A stretch of DNA of 64,000 nt, taken from NCBI GenBank assembly GCA_902521655.1, contig CABYSM010000002.1, forward strand, positions 1-64,000. Reading direction: 5' to 3'. Positions 36,511-45,191 of the stretch are shown here, piece by piece (position 1 is the first letter of the stretch; each line of letters opens with the position of its first letter). Both the position numbers and the translations under genes were made by a program. The notes beneath the pieces were generated by a model that saw nothing but the letters and a program-made list of their open reading frames with translations, ran no database searches and was not told where the DNA came from. This DNA comes from an uncultured Pelagibacteraceae bacterium (GTDB lineage: Bacteria > Pseudomonadota > Alphaproteobacteria > Pelagibacterales > AG-422-B15).

Positions 36511-37803
36511 TTATTTAAATACTTTTTTAAAAATATAATCTGTTCTTCTTGTTGCGTGTTTAAGGTCTAATATTTTAGATATTTCTTTTTTATTTAAATA
36601 TTTTTTTAATTCATTATCTGTATCCAGTACGGTTTCAAAATCTAGATCAGATTTCCATACTTTCATGGCGTTACGCTGTACAATTTTATAGGCTTTCTCT
36701 CGAGATAATCCTTTTTGAGTCATCGCGAGCATAAGCCCCTCTGACATGGGTAGTTTTCTAAGTTTATCTAAATTATTTTTCATATTTTTAGGATAAACAA
36801 TAAGGTTTGCGATTACATTATTCAAACGTGCTAGTGCAAAATCAATGATGATGTTGGCATCAGGAGCCATTATTCTTTCTACACTTGAGTGCGAGATATC
36901 TCTTTCATGCCATAAAGAAACATTTTCTAAAGCGGGTATTGTGTAGCCACGAATTAACCTTGAAAGGCCAGTTAAGTTTTCAGTTAGTACAGGATTTCTT
37001 TTATGTGGCATGGCCGAAGAACCTTTTTGTCCTTTTGAAAAAAATTCTTCAACTTCAAGAACTTCTGTTCTTTGTAAATGTCTTATTTCTGTAGCAAGGC
37101 GCTCAATTGAGCTGGCAATAATTCCAAGAGTACTAAAATAAACAGCATGTCTGTCACGTGGGATAACTTGAGTAGATATAGTTTCAGCTTTCATACCTAA
37201 TTTTTTTGCAACAAACTGTTCAACGCGAGGATCTATGTTGGCATAATTGCCTACAGCACCTGAAATTGCACACACCGATATTTCTTCTGTTGCCTTTTTA
37301 AAACGCGCGTGATTTCGCTCAAATTCTGCATAGAAGTTTGCCATTTTTACACCAAAGGTTGTTGGTTCTGCATGAATACCATGGCTTCTTCCGATACAAG
37401 GCGTATTTTTATATTTAAGAGCTATTTTTTTGAGTGATTTAAGAAGCTGAGCCATTTCTTTTTCAATAATTTTAGATGACTGCATGAGTTGTATATTGAA
37501 TGCTGTATCTAAAATATCTGATGAGGTTAAGCCTTGATGAAGAAAACGCGCAGGTGGTCCAGCGTATTCTGATATAGATGTAAGAAATGCTATCACATCA
37601 TGTTTGACTTTCTTTTCAATAATATCAATTCTCTTCTCATTTATTTTAGCTTTTGACTTAACTTTTTTACTTGTACCCTTTGGAACAGTTCCCAATTTTT
37701 CCATAGCTTCGCAAGCATACAGTTCAATATCGAGCCAAATTTTAAATCTTGATTTAGAACTCCAGATATCAGTCATGGGAGCTCTTGAATATCGAGGGAT
37801 CAT
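36511..37803 (-). CDS. purB: Adenylosuccinate lyase
   Basis: Fumarase-superfamily lyase used twice in purine synthesis (SAICAR to AICAR, and adenylosuccinate to AMP). The 430-residue protein starts MIPRYSRAPMTDIWSSKSRF, has FLHQGLTSSDILDTA, the catalytic His region GRSHGIHAEPTTFG, and the family signature KGSSAMPHKRNP. It lies just beyond the purCSQL cluster on the same strand, separated from it by two rightward genes, so most purine genes here are physically close but not one operon. Confidence 0.97.
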   Translation of the reverse strand: MIPRYSRAPMTDIWSSKSRFKIWLDIELYACEAMEKLGTVPKGTSKKVKSKAKINEKRIDIIEKKVKHDVIAFLTSISEYAGPPARFLHQGLTSSDILDTAFNIQLMQSSKIIEKEMAQLLKSLKKIALKYKNTPCIGRSHGIHAEPTTFGVKMANFYAEFERNHARFKKATEEISVCAISGAVGNYANIDPRVEQFVAKKLGMKAETISTQVIPRDRHAVYFSTLGIIASSIERLATEIRHLQRTEVLEVEEFFSKGQKGSSAMPHKRNPVLTENLTGLSRLIRGYTIPALENVSLWHERDISHSSVERIMAPDANIIIDFALARLNNVIANLIVYPKNMKNNLDKLRKLPMSEGLMLAMTQKGLSREKAYKIVQRNAMKVWKSDLDFETVLDTDNELKKYLNKKEISKILDLKHATRRTDYIFKKVFK

Positions 37804-37827
37804 ATAAATACTTTTTTAATCTTTAAT

Positions 37828-38598
37828 TTATGGTTTATCAAGCCCTGCGGGAGATTTAGTAAAAATTTCAAATCCCTCTTTGGTTATGCCAATACTATGC
37901 TCAAATTGAGCAGATAAACTCTTATCTTTAGTTACAGCTGTCCATCCATCCTTCAGCATTCTTACATCATAATTGCCAACATTAATCATGGGTTCCACAG
38001 TAAAGAACATGCCTTCTTCAATTTGATCGCCAGTATTTTCTTTGCCGTAGTGCAATATATTTGGAAATTCATGAAAGACTTTACCGAGTCCATGCCCACA
38101 AAAATCTCTCACGACACTATAATTCTGTTTTTCAGCATAACTCTGTATTGCATAACCAATATCACCAAGACGGGATTTTGGGCTTGCTGCTTTAATCCCT
38201 TCATGCATTGACTCAAAAGTGCAATCAATTAATTTCTGTGCTTTCGCATTTATTTTACCTACCGGAAACATCCGACTGGTATCTCCATGCCAGCCATCAA
38301 CGATAACAGTTACATCTATGTTAACGATATCTCCTTCTTCTAATATTCTAGAAGATGGAATTCCATGACAAATGACATGGTTAATTGATGTACAAATAGA
38401 CTTTGGAAAGCCCTTATAAAATAAGGGAGCAATCAAGCCACCATTTTTTGTAATGAACTCGAAAGCGAAGTAATCAAGTTCGTCTGTCGACACTCCAGGC
38501 TTTACATGATCGACTAAAAGATCAAGAGTGGATGCGGCTAAATTGCCAGCTTTTCGCATGCCTTCAAAATCTTTATTATTATGCAATGTATTATTCAT
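37828..38598 (-). CDS. map: Methionine aminopeptidase, type I
   Basis: Removes N-terminal methionine from new proteins. The 256-residue protein has the pita-bread fold segments MRKAGNLAAS, SICTSINHVICHGIPS, metal ligands in VNIDVTVIVDGWHGDTSRMF, FCGHGLGKVFHEFPNILHYG, GMFFTVEPMI and a final Glu in SAQFEHSIGI. The start overlaps the end of sfsA, which is transcribed first in this leftward pair. Confidence 0.96.
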   Translation of the reverse strand: MNNTLHNNKDFEGMRKAGNLAASTLDLLVDHVKPGVSTDELDYFAFEFITKNGGLIAPLFYKGFPKSICTSINHVICHGIPSSRILEEGDIVNIDVTVIVDGWHGDTSRMFPVGKINAKAQKLIDCTFESMHEGIKAASPKSRLGDIGYAIQSYAEKQNYSVVRDFCGHGLGKVFHEFPNILHYGKENTGDQIEEGMFFTVEPMINVGNYDVRMLKDGWTAVTKDKSLSAQFEHSIGITKEGFEIFTKSPAGLDKP

Positions 38599-39298
38599 TA
38601 ATGAGTTTTATTTTTTTATTTACACGAATTTTGTCACTTTCAAAAGAACAGTTATAACATATTATTTCTACTCCTTTTTCTATGACTTTTTTAAAGTTGT
38701 CATAGTATGCCTGATCAATATCACGCGCGATTTGAAATTTTTTGCAATCATCCCTTTGAATGAGAAATAACATTACAGCTCTTGTATTGTTATTGGGTAG
38801 TTTTGAAAGTTCGATCAAATGCTTTGAACCTCTTTCTGTAACCGCATCTGGAAATTCAGCAGTTTCTTTTTTTCTTGATAAAGTTACATTTTTTACCTCT
38901 ACATAAGTTTGTTTTTTGTCATCACTTAATAGAAAATCAATGCGAGAATTAGTTCCGTATTTAACTTCTCTTTTATATGAATCGTATTTACCTAATTCAG
39001 GAATGAGATGCATTTCGATTGCATCTTCCACAATTCTGTTGGCTTTGTGCGTATTGACACCAACGTTTGCATTGCCAGATTTTATAATTTCAAGAGTATA
39101 TTTTAACTTACGTTTTGGATCATCTGCTTTTGTAACAAAAACAGGATTGCCTTCTTCTAGGAGACCTTGCATGGAACCTGTGTTGGGACAATGTGCAGTT
39201 ATGGTCTCTTTGTTATTATCAAGTTGAATATCTGCAAAAAATCTCTTATACCTTTTAATCAATCTCCCTGAGATATATTGATTAGCAATTTTTGACAT
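38591..39298 (-). CDS. sfsA: Sugar fermentation stimulation protein homolog SfsA
   Basis: SfsA family protein of 235 residues, with RYKRFFADIQL, AHCPNTGSMQGLLEEG, DFLLSDDKKQTYVEVKNVTL and FPDAVTERGSKHLIEL motifs. The family has an OB-like N-terminal part and a nuclease-like core with the D-x(n)-EVK pattern, and was first described as a DNA-binding regulator of maltose genes; its true role is unsettled. It overlaps map by 8 nt, an alphaproteobacterial pairing that suggests co-expression. Confidence 0.93.
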   Translation of the reverse strand: MSKIANQYISGRLIKRYKRFFADIQLDNNKETITAHCPNTGSMQGLLEEGNPVFVTKADDPKRKLKYTLEIIKSGNANVGVNTHKANRIVEDAIEMHLIPELGKYDSYKREVKYGTNSRIDFLLSDDKKQTYVEVKNVTLSRKKETAEFPDAVTERGSKHLIELSKLPNNNTRAVMLFLIQRDDCKKFQIARDIDQAYYDNFKKVIEKGVEIICYNCSFESDKIRVNKKIKLINE

Positions 39299-39304
39299 GG
39301 TTTT

Positions 39305-40027
39305 ATGAAAGCATCACTTATAATTATTGGTAACGAAATTTTATCCGGTCGTACGCAAGATAAGAATCTATCATATCTCGCAAATTGGCTGAATGAAATA
39401 GGAATTCAACTAGCAGAAGTTAGGGTAATTAGAGATGAGGAAGAAATAGTTGTAGAGACGGTTAACTACCTTAGATCAACTTATGATTATGTTTTTACGA
39501 CAGGTGGCATTGGGCCTACGCACGACGATATTACTTCTTTGTGCATCGCCAAAGCTTTCGGAGTTGAACTAGAGATCAATTCAGGAGCATTAGGTATTTT
39601 AAAGGAGTACTATAAAGATGGCGAATTGACTGATGCAAGAATGAAAATGACTAAAATGCCAGTAGGCTCTGAACTTATTGAGAATCCAGTGAGTAGAGCG
39701 CCTGGTTTTAAAATGGACAATGTATTTGTATTAGCTGGGATCCCTAGCATCATGCAAGGCATGTTAGAAGGGGCGAGAAAACACCTAACTGTTGGTGAAG
39801 TGGTTAAGTCTAAATCAATTGATGTTTTTACACCTGAAAGCAACGTTGCTGACGCCTTAACTGATCTGCAAGAAAAATATTTTGAAGTTGAAATAGGAAG
39901 CTACCCTTTTAATAAGGACAATCGCTTTGGAACTTCTGTAGTTATGCGTTCTTCCGATGAGGAAAAACTTAAAAATTGTGAGTCAGATTTAAAGGAATTA
40001 ATGAAAAATTATGATACAAAGTATTAA
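39305..40027 (+). CDS. CinA-like / molybdopterin-binding domain protein
   Basis: The 240-residue protein has the MoaB/MogA-like fold of the CinA N-terminal domain: SLIIIGNEILSGRTQDKNLSYLANWLNEIGI, the GGIGPTHDDITS loop, and LAGIPSIMQGML. The C-terminal nicotinamide-nucleotide amidase domain of full CinA is not present, so it is the short form seen in many Alphaproteobacteria. The substrate is not known with confidence. It is divergent from sfsA across only 6 nt. Confidence 0.88.
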   Translation: MKASLIIIGNEILSGRTQDKNLSYLANWLNEIGIQLAEVRVIRDEEEIVVETVNYLRSTYDYVFTTGGIGPTHDDITSLCIAKAFGVELEINSGALGILKEYYKDGELTDARMKMTKMPVGSELIENPVSRAPGFKMDNVFVLAGIPSIMQGMLEGARKHLTVGEVVKSKSIDVFTPESNVADALTDLQEKYFEVEIGSYPFNKDNRFGTSVVMRSSDEEKLKNCESDLKELMKNYDTKY

Positions 40028-40088
40028 TAATTTTTATCCACAATCAACTAAAATACTGATTTAATTATATATTATTAGTTTTTTCTAC

Positions 40089-40116
40089 TTTACTTAACCC
40101 GGTTTCTCAATAATAA
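40089..40116 (+). promoter_or_regulatory. Weak candidate promoter upstream of proteorhodopsin
   Basis: TTTACT, a 16-nt spacer and TAATAA lie in the AT-rich 124-nt gap before the rhodopsin gene. A clear ribosome site (AGGGGA) sits 9 nt before the ATG. The boxes are only partial matches. Confidence 0.3.
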
Positions 40117-40151
40117 TTGCCTAATTTTATAAAATTAAGGGGAATATAATA

Positions 40152-40844
40152 ATGAAAGTATTAATGCTAAATCCCGGAGATCACGTAGCCATATCATTTT
40201 GGTTAATCTCTATGGCCATGGTTGCAGCTACAGCTTTCTTCTTTCTTGAAAGAGACAGAGTAGCAGCTAGATGGAAGACGTCCCTCACAGTAGCTGGTTT
40301 GGTTACTGGTGTTGCGGCGTGGCACTATTTCTACATGAGAGGCGTATGGGTCGCTACTGGTGACTCTCCAACAGTCCTTCGATACATTGACTGGTTGATC
40401 ACTGTGCCTCTACAAATTGTAGAGTTCTATGTAATTCTTGCGGCAATGACTGCTGTTGCTTCAGGCTTATTCTGGAGACTGTTAATCGCATCTATCGTGA
40501 TGTTGGTTGGTGGTTATCTAGGTGAAGTTGGAGCGATGAATGTAACACTAGCCTTCGTTATAGGAATGGCTGGATGGTTATACATCATCTATGAGATTTT
40601 TGCAGGAGAAGCAAGCAAGGCAAGTGCTGGTAGTGGAAACGCTGCTGGTCAAGCTGCGTTTAACGCGTTGAGATTGATCGTTACAGTAGGATGGGCGATT
40701 TATCCAATAGGTTATGCAGTAGGTTACTTTGGTGGCGGCGTAGATGCTGGTTCACTGAACTTAATCTATAACCTTGCTGACTTTGTTAACAAAATTGCAT
40801 TTGGTATGGCTATTTATGTAGCTGCAGTATCAGACAGCAATTAA
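40152..40844 (+). CDS. Proteorhodopsin, light-driven proton pump (blue-absorbing type)
   Basis: Seven-helix retinal protein of the inner membrane that pumps protons outward in light. The 230-residue sequence has Asp80 (acceptor) in RYIDW, Gln88 at the spectral tuning site (SAR86 position 105), Glu91 (donor) in VEFY, His58 partner in AWHYFYMRGVW, and retinal-binding Lys214 in DFVNKIAFG. Gln at the tuning site predicts blue absorption. Unlike SAR86 proteorhodopsin there is no N-terminal signal peptide. Base composition is visibly richer in GC than its neighbours. No retinal synthesis gene (blh, crt) is in the window. Confidence 0.97.
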   Translation: MKVLMLNPGDHVAISFWLISMAMVAATAFFFLERDRVAARWKTSLTVAGLVTGVAAWHYFYMRGVWVATGDSPTVLRYIDWLITVPLQIVEFYVILAAMTAVASGLFWRLLIASIVMLVGGYLGEVGAMNVTLAFVIGMAGWLYIIYEIFAGEASKASAGSGNAAGQAAFNALRLIVTVGWAIYPIGYAVGYFGGGVDAGSLNLIYNLADFVNKIAFGMAIYVAAVSDSN

Positions 40845-40864
40845 GTTTCTGCAAAGCAGATAAT

Positions 40865-40893
40865 AAAAGGGGCCTTCGGGCCCCTTTTTTTTT
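40865..40893 (+). terminator. Rho-independent terminator of proteorhodopsin
   Basis: A GC-rich stem (ggggcc/ggcccc) closed by a TTCG tetraloop and followed by nine T residues lies 20 nt after the rhodopsin stop. It isolates the rhodopsin as a single-gene transcript from tRNA-Leu downstream. Confidence 0.95.
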
Positions 40894-40952
40894 ATACAAA
40901 ATATTAAAGAACTAGTAGTTCATTAAATAAATAGTTATAAAATAAAAGAATT

Positions 40953-41040
40953 GGCCTCATGGCGGAATTGGTAGACGCAAAGGACTTAAAATCCTTTGGG
41001 ATTTATTCCCGTCCCGGTTCGAGTCCGGGTGAGGCCACCA
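40953..41040 (+). tRNA. tRNA-Leu (TAA anticodon)
   Basis: Class II tRNA with a long variable arm. The 7-bp acceptor (ggcctca/tgaggcc) closes, the anticodon arm aggacttaaaatcct exposes TAA, the T arm reads cccggttcgagtccggg, and CCA is encoded. It sits between the rhodopsin terminator and the inverse-autotransporter operon. Confidence 0.97.
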
Positions 41041-41096
41041 AATAATCAAATAATATTTATAAGTGAAATTTTTGCATAATTTGATATACATAAGCC

Positions 41097-41984
41097 ATGA
41101 GAAATTTTAAGGCTTATATTTACTCAATCTTTGCTATTTTTTTGTTAATTGGGATTTCAAATGCCTCTAATTTGGAAAATAGAGTTACTTCATATTTTAA
41201 TGGCTTAGCTAATAGTTTAGGCACAAGTGTTTCATCATTATTGAGTGAAAATAGTAGGGTGAAGTACCTCGATTTAAACGTAGGTGTGCAAGAGCATTTA
41301 AAGCCAACTATATCTCTTACGAATGTAAATATGATATCAGAGTACGGCAATAGCGCTATTTTTAATCAAAACTCTCTTAATCTACATAATAATGATCAAA
41401 CAATTAATCTAGGCATAGGACACAGAACTCTTCTAAACGACGATAAAGTTATATTTGGATTAAATATATTTTTTGATTATGCATTTGATGACTCACATCA
41501 GAGAAATGGAGCGGGCCTTGAGGTTATAAGTAGTGTTTTTGATTTGAGATCTAATATTTATGACGCCACATCTGGCATCGAAACAGTTTCGACAGGTAAA
41601 GATGAAGAGGCGATGGACGGATGGGACGCACGTCTTGATTATCATTTGCCAATTAAAGCAAATGCAAGACTATTTGTAGGATTATTTGAATTTGAAAATG
41701 CCGCAGGTTCATTTGAAGTTGAAGGTGAAAAATATGGTCTAAATCTAATTAGTAATAATCTTGATTTAGAAGTTGGATATATCGATGACAACAAAACAGG
41801 TGATGGTTCATTTGCAAATCTAAGTTATGTGATACCTCTTGGTAGTAATGGTTCTTTTTCCAATAACTCTTCTAATTATTTTGAGTACGTATCTGTCGCT
41901 GATAGGATGTATGAACCTGTTAAAAGAGAAAATAAGATAAAAGTTGTAACAACAACATTAAATGTTAAGGCAAGTGGATTCTAG
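41097..41984 (+). CDS. Inverse-autotransporter (intimin/invasin-type) beta-barrel protein without passenger
   Basis: Predicted outer-membrane barrel of 295 residues. A signal peptide ends near Ala23 (LLIGISNA). Residues 104-156 match the inverse-autotransporter beta-domain core (INLGIGHRTLLNDDKVIFGLNIFFDYAF then HQRNGAGLEV and LRSNIYD), and the PVKRENK motif (274-279) is what normally links the barrel to Ig-like passenger repeats. The protein ends about 16 residues later, so no passenger is present. The next gene starts 3 nt after the stop and encodes a secreted protein, suggesting a two-gene unit. There is no weak-codon or frameshift sign of a truncated longer gene. Confidence 0.75.
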   Translation: MRNFKAYIYSIFAIFLLIGISNASNLENRVTSYFNGLANSLGTSVSSLLSENSRVKYLDLNVGVQEHLKPTISLTNVNMISEYGNSAIFNQNSLNLHNNDQTINLGIGHRTLLNDDKVIFGLNIFFDYAFDDSHQRNGAGLEVISSVFDLRSNIYDATSGIETVSTGKDEEAMDGWDARLDYHLPIKANARLFVGLFEFENAAGSFEVEGEKYGLNLISNNLDLEVGYIDDNKTGDGSFANLSYVIPLGSNGSFSNNSSNYFEYVSVADRMYEPVKRENKIKVVTTTLNVKASGF

Positions 41985-41987
41985 ATT

Positions 41988-42848
41988 ATGAATTATCATT
42001 TTAAAAAAATCTTTTTATTATCAATTCTATCTTTTTTTGCATCTATTACACTTTCAGCTGCAGATAGTCATGTTACAGAATGCACTATAACTGGTGGTAT
42101 TTTTGATAAAACGCAACCAATTGATAATGGCTATTGTGCGAGTGCGCCAAATACTTATGAAGTTATTGCTTATGAGATGTATCTTTGTACGGCAGAGCCT
42201 TCAGCCCCTACAACTTCATCTGTAATGGGACTAGGCAATTGCTTCAAAAATTGGGAGTCCCCATCAGGTGCTAGATTATCTGTTGAACAAAATAAGACAA
42301 TAGATGTTCCAGGTATCATGTCGAGACCTCCAAATGGAACATATACTCATGGTGTAATGACTATTGATAATACTTTCGGTATTACAATGGCAATGCAGTT
42401 TGATGAGGCTGTAACTGGACAAGATGGTACATCAGGTATTTATTGTGCCTCTGTTGCCGGTAGTGGAAATTATGGTTCATCAAATACTAGACCTTCTGCC
42501 AGCTCTACATGTGGATCATCAGCAATAACTCCAGGAAAATTTGTAGAAACTCTGACAAGTTTCGATGATACCTTCAATCCAAATGTAACTGCTACTAATT
42601 TAAACGGAACCTCTGCTTCAATAACCGGTTTCTTAATTGATACAAATGGTTACTTAGCTGAAAATGACGCTGATGTTGATAAGCTAACGGGTTCCTTATC
42701 TTTCTCAACTCCTGTTAATTTTACAGACTCTACAACTACTCTAATGATGTCGTTTAATGTCGGTGAAGGCATGTCTTTATATAATGATGGATCAAACCAA
42801 TTAACTTTTGGAAGCGGGCCGTTTCAGGCAATAATTTCTACTGATTAG
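41988..42848 (+). CDS. Secreted six-cysteine protein of unknown function, partner of the barrel gene
   Basis: Unrecognised 286-residue exported protein. A signal peptide (KKIFLLSILSFFASITLSA) is followed by a Ser/Thr/Gly/Asn-rich, probably beta-rich body with six cysteines (32, 50, 67, 85, 153, 175), an even number that would allow three periplasmic or extracellular disulfides. The segment YEVIAYEMYLCTAEPSAPTTSSV and RPPNGTYTHGVMTI looks like a recurring motif in marine bacterial secreted proteins, but I cannot name the family. No Ig-like repeats or sortase/lipobox signals were found. The 3-nt spacing after the inverse-autotransporter gene implies co-expression. Confidence 0.7.
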   Translation: MNYHFKKIFLLSILSFFASITLSAADSHVTECTITGGIFDKTQPIDNGYCASAPNTYEVIAYEMYLCTAEPSAPTTSSVMGLGNCFKNWESPSGARLSVEQNKTIDVPGIMSRPPNGTYTHGVMTIDNTFGITMAMQFDEAVTGQDGTSGIYCASVAGSGNYGSSNTRPSASSTCGSSAITPGKFVETLTSFDDTFNPNVTATNLNGTSASITGFLIDTNGYLAENDADVDKLTGSLSFSTPVNFTDSTTTLMMSFNVGEGMSLYNDGSNQLTFGSGPFQAIISTD

Positions 42849-42850
42849 TT

Positions 42851-43618
42851 TTAAAACTTAAATTGTTCATTTAGAATTCTTTCATCAAATGAATGATCTT
42901 GATCAAAAAGTAACTCGACCACTTTATCTATACTTTGATGAACATCGACAGATTTGATATCTCGAAATTCAGTACTATCTGCAACAGCACTAACTGGTCT
43001 TTTTTTACTTTCAATAATTTCAAATTTTACATTTGATTCATTGTTTAATATTGCACCTTTCCATCTTCTAGGGCGAAAAGCGCTGATAGGGGTTAATGCG
43101 AGAACATCTGCATTAATTGGAAGTATAGGCCCATGCGCAGATAAATTGTAAGCTGTGCTTCCAGATGGAGTAGAAATTAACACACCGTCACAAATTAGTT
43201 CATCTAACCTTACTTTACCATCAACTGAAATTTTTATTTTGGATGCTTGGTGTGTTTCTCTAAGTAATGAAACTTCATTAATAGCGATTGCTTCATGAAT
43301 TGAGTCATCAACACCAATAGCTTTCATTATCAAGGGAGATATTTTAATTGATTGAGATTGATTAATTCTATTTAACAAATCGTTTTGATTTGAGGAGTTC
43401 ATCAAAAATCCAATACTTCCGTAATTTAAACCAAAGAGAGGAAGGTCTTGAGACATGTGACTTTTTATGGCTTCAAGCATAAATCCATCACCGCCTAATA
43501 CAACGATAACATCTGCATTATCTAATGAGTTTGTACCGTACTGTGCTTCTAAAACCTTTTTTTGTTCAATAGCTTCATTATTACTCGACGCCAAAAAAAC
43601 TGGTTTATTCAAATTCAT
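42851..43618 (-). CDS. nadK: NAD kinase
   Basis: Phosphorylates NAD+ to NADP+ using ATP or polyphosphate. The 255-residue protein has the catalytic GGDG motif (42-45) in VVLGGDGFMLEAI, LFGLNYGSIGFLMN, the NE-x-S segment AINEVSLLRE, and DGVLISTPSGSTAYNLSAHGPI. It is full length. It converges with the secreted-protein gene and is divergent from glpK across 79 nt. Confidence 0.95.
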   Translation of the reverse strand: MNLNKPVFLASSNNEAIEQKKVLEAQYGTNSLDNADVIVVLGGDGFMLEAIKSHMSQDLPLFGLNYGSIGFLMNSSNQNDLLNRINQSQSIKISPLIMKAIGVDDSIHEAIAINEVSLLRETHQASKIKISVDGKVRLDELICDGVLISTPSGSTAYNLSAHGPILPINADVLALTPISAFRPRRWKGAILNNESNVKFEIIESKKRPVSAVADSTEFRDIKSVDVHQSIDKVVELLFDQDHSFDERILNEQFKF

Positions 43619-43697
43619 ATTAATTTGCCTACTAAAAAGTAATTCTTTATCTTAAAATACCTATTAATTGAACATCAAAATTAATTAATAAATACAT

Positions 43698-45191
43698 ATG
43701 TCATTAAGTGGTTATATTCTCTCAATAGATCAAGGGACAACTAGTTCAAGAGCCTTAATTTTGAATGAATTAGGCCAAATACTTGCTCAAAAAAATATTG
43801 AGTTTAAGCAATATTATCCTGAAAACGGATGGGTTGAGCATGATCCAGTTGAAATATTAAAAACAACAACAGACGCAATTAAGCAAGTTTTAGCAGAGCT
43901 TAAAATAAATGCACAAGATGTTGTCGTAGCAGGCATAACCAACCAAAGGGAAACAATTGTCGCTTGGGATAAATTGACTGGCAAACCAATTTACAATGCC
44001 ATTGTTTGGCAGGATAGACGGACAGAAAATTATTGTAATGAACTAAAAGAAAAAAATTACATAGACACCATAAAATCAAAAACGGGATTAGTCATTGATC
44101 CATATTTTTCTGCTACAAAAATTAAGTGGATTATAGAAAATATTGAGGAAGCAAAAGAATGTCTCAACAAAGGGGACTTATTAGTTGGAACAATCGATAC
44201 ATGGTTGATATGGAATTTTACAAAAGGATCAGAACATTCTACCGATGTAACAAATGCATCCAGAACAATGCTTTACAATATTGCTGATGATCAATGGGAT
44301 GAAGAGTTATTGGATATATTTGTATTGCCAAAGAGCATGCTTCCTAATGTTAAAAACTCAGTTGATGATTTTGGTAAAATTGCACCTGACTTTTTTGGAA
44401 ATGAAATTCAAATTGGTGGAGTTGCTGGAGATCAGCAGGCAGCTTCTGTTGGTCAATCTTGCTTTAAAGAAGGTATGGTAAAATCAACTTACGGCACAGG
44501 CTGTTTTTTACTTATGAATACAGGGGATAATATTTTAAATTCTAAGTCAAACCTTCTTTCTACAGTAGCATATAATATTAAGGGAAAAAAAAGTTACGCA
44601 ATTGAAGGCAGTATATTTAATGCTGGAACAGTTGTGCAATGGATGCGTGATGAATTAGAATTTTTTAATAACGTTTCAGAGGTTGAGAGCTTAGCCAGTA
44701 AAAGCTCTAATGAGATACATTTTGTACCAGCATTTACTGGACTAGGAGCTCCTTATTGGAGATCAGATATCCGAGGTCAAATTTCTGGTATTACGAGGAA
44801 TACCTCAAAAGCTGATATTGCTATGGCGGCTCTTAAATCTGTTTGTTTTCAAACTAGAGATTTATTTGAGTGTCTTTTAAATGACTCAAATCTTACAAGA
44901 GAGAAGTTTATAATTCGTGTTGATGGTGGAATGACAAGCAATAATATGATGATGCAATTTTTGTCTGATATTCTGCAGGTAAAAATAGAAAGACCGGTGA
45001 ACCAAGAATCTACAGCAATTGGAGTGGCGTACTTAGCAGGCATTTATGCTGGCATATACAAAGATGTTGCAGACGTAGAAAAATTGTGGAAAACTGATCA
45101 GATATTTGAGCCGAAAATTTCAATTGATCAAGCTGAACAATTCTATGACGGCTGGAAGAAAACAATAGAAAGATTAATAAGCGATGGTTGA
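43698..45191 (+). CDS. glpK: Glycerol kinase
   Basis: FGGY-family kinase producing glycerol-3-phosphate. The 497-residue protein has SIDQGTTSSRALI, GITNQRETIVAWDKLTGKPIYNAIVWQDRRT, VTNASRTMLYNI, GVAGDQQAASVGQSCFKEGMVKSTYGTGCF and FVPAFTGLGAPYW. No glpF or glpD is nearby. Its end overlaps the start of the class II aldolase gene by 8 nt, so the pair is co-translated, which hints at a shared triose or polyol metabolite rather than a standard glp regulon. Confidence 0.95.
   Translation: MSLSGYILSIDQGTTSSRALILNELGQILAQKNIEFKQYYPENGWVEHDPVEILKTTTDAIKQVLAELKINAQDVVVAGITNQRETIVAWDKLTGKPIYNAIVWQDRRTENYCNELKEKNYIDTIKSKTGLVIDPYFSATKIKWIIENIEEAKECLNKGDLLVGTIDTWLIWNFTKGSEHSTDVTNASRTMLYNIADDQWDEELLDIFVLPKSMLPNVKNSVDDFGKIAPDFFGNEIQIGGVAGDQQAASVGQSCFKEGMVKSTYGTGCFLLMNTGDNILNSKSNLLSTVAYNIKGKKSYAIEGSIFNAGTVVQWMRDELEFFNNVSEVESLASKSSNEIHFVPAFTGLGAPYWRSDIRGQISGITRNTSKADIAMAALKSVCFQTRDLFECLLNDSNLTREKFIIRVDGGMTSNNMMMQFLSDILQVKIERPVNQESTAIGVAYLAGIYAGIYKDVADVEKLWKTDQIFEPKISIDQAEQFYDGWKKTIERLISDG

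Noticed and set aside
40953-42848. tRNA-Leu as an integration site of a genomic island
   Set aside because: No integrase, no direct repeat of the tRNA 3' end and no mobile gene was seen; the surface genes downstream may still vary between strains, but an integrated element is not supported.
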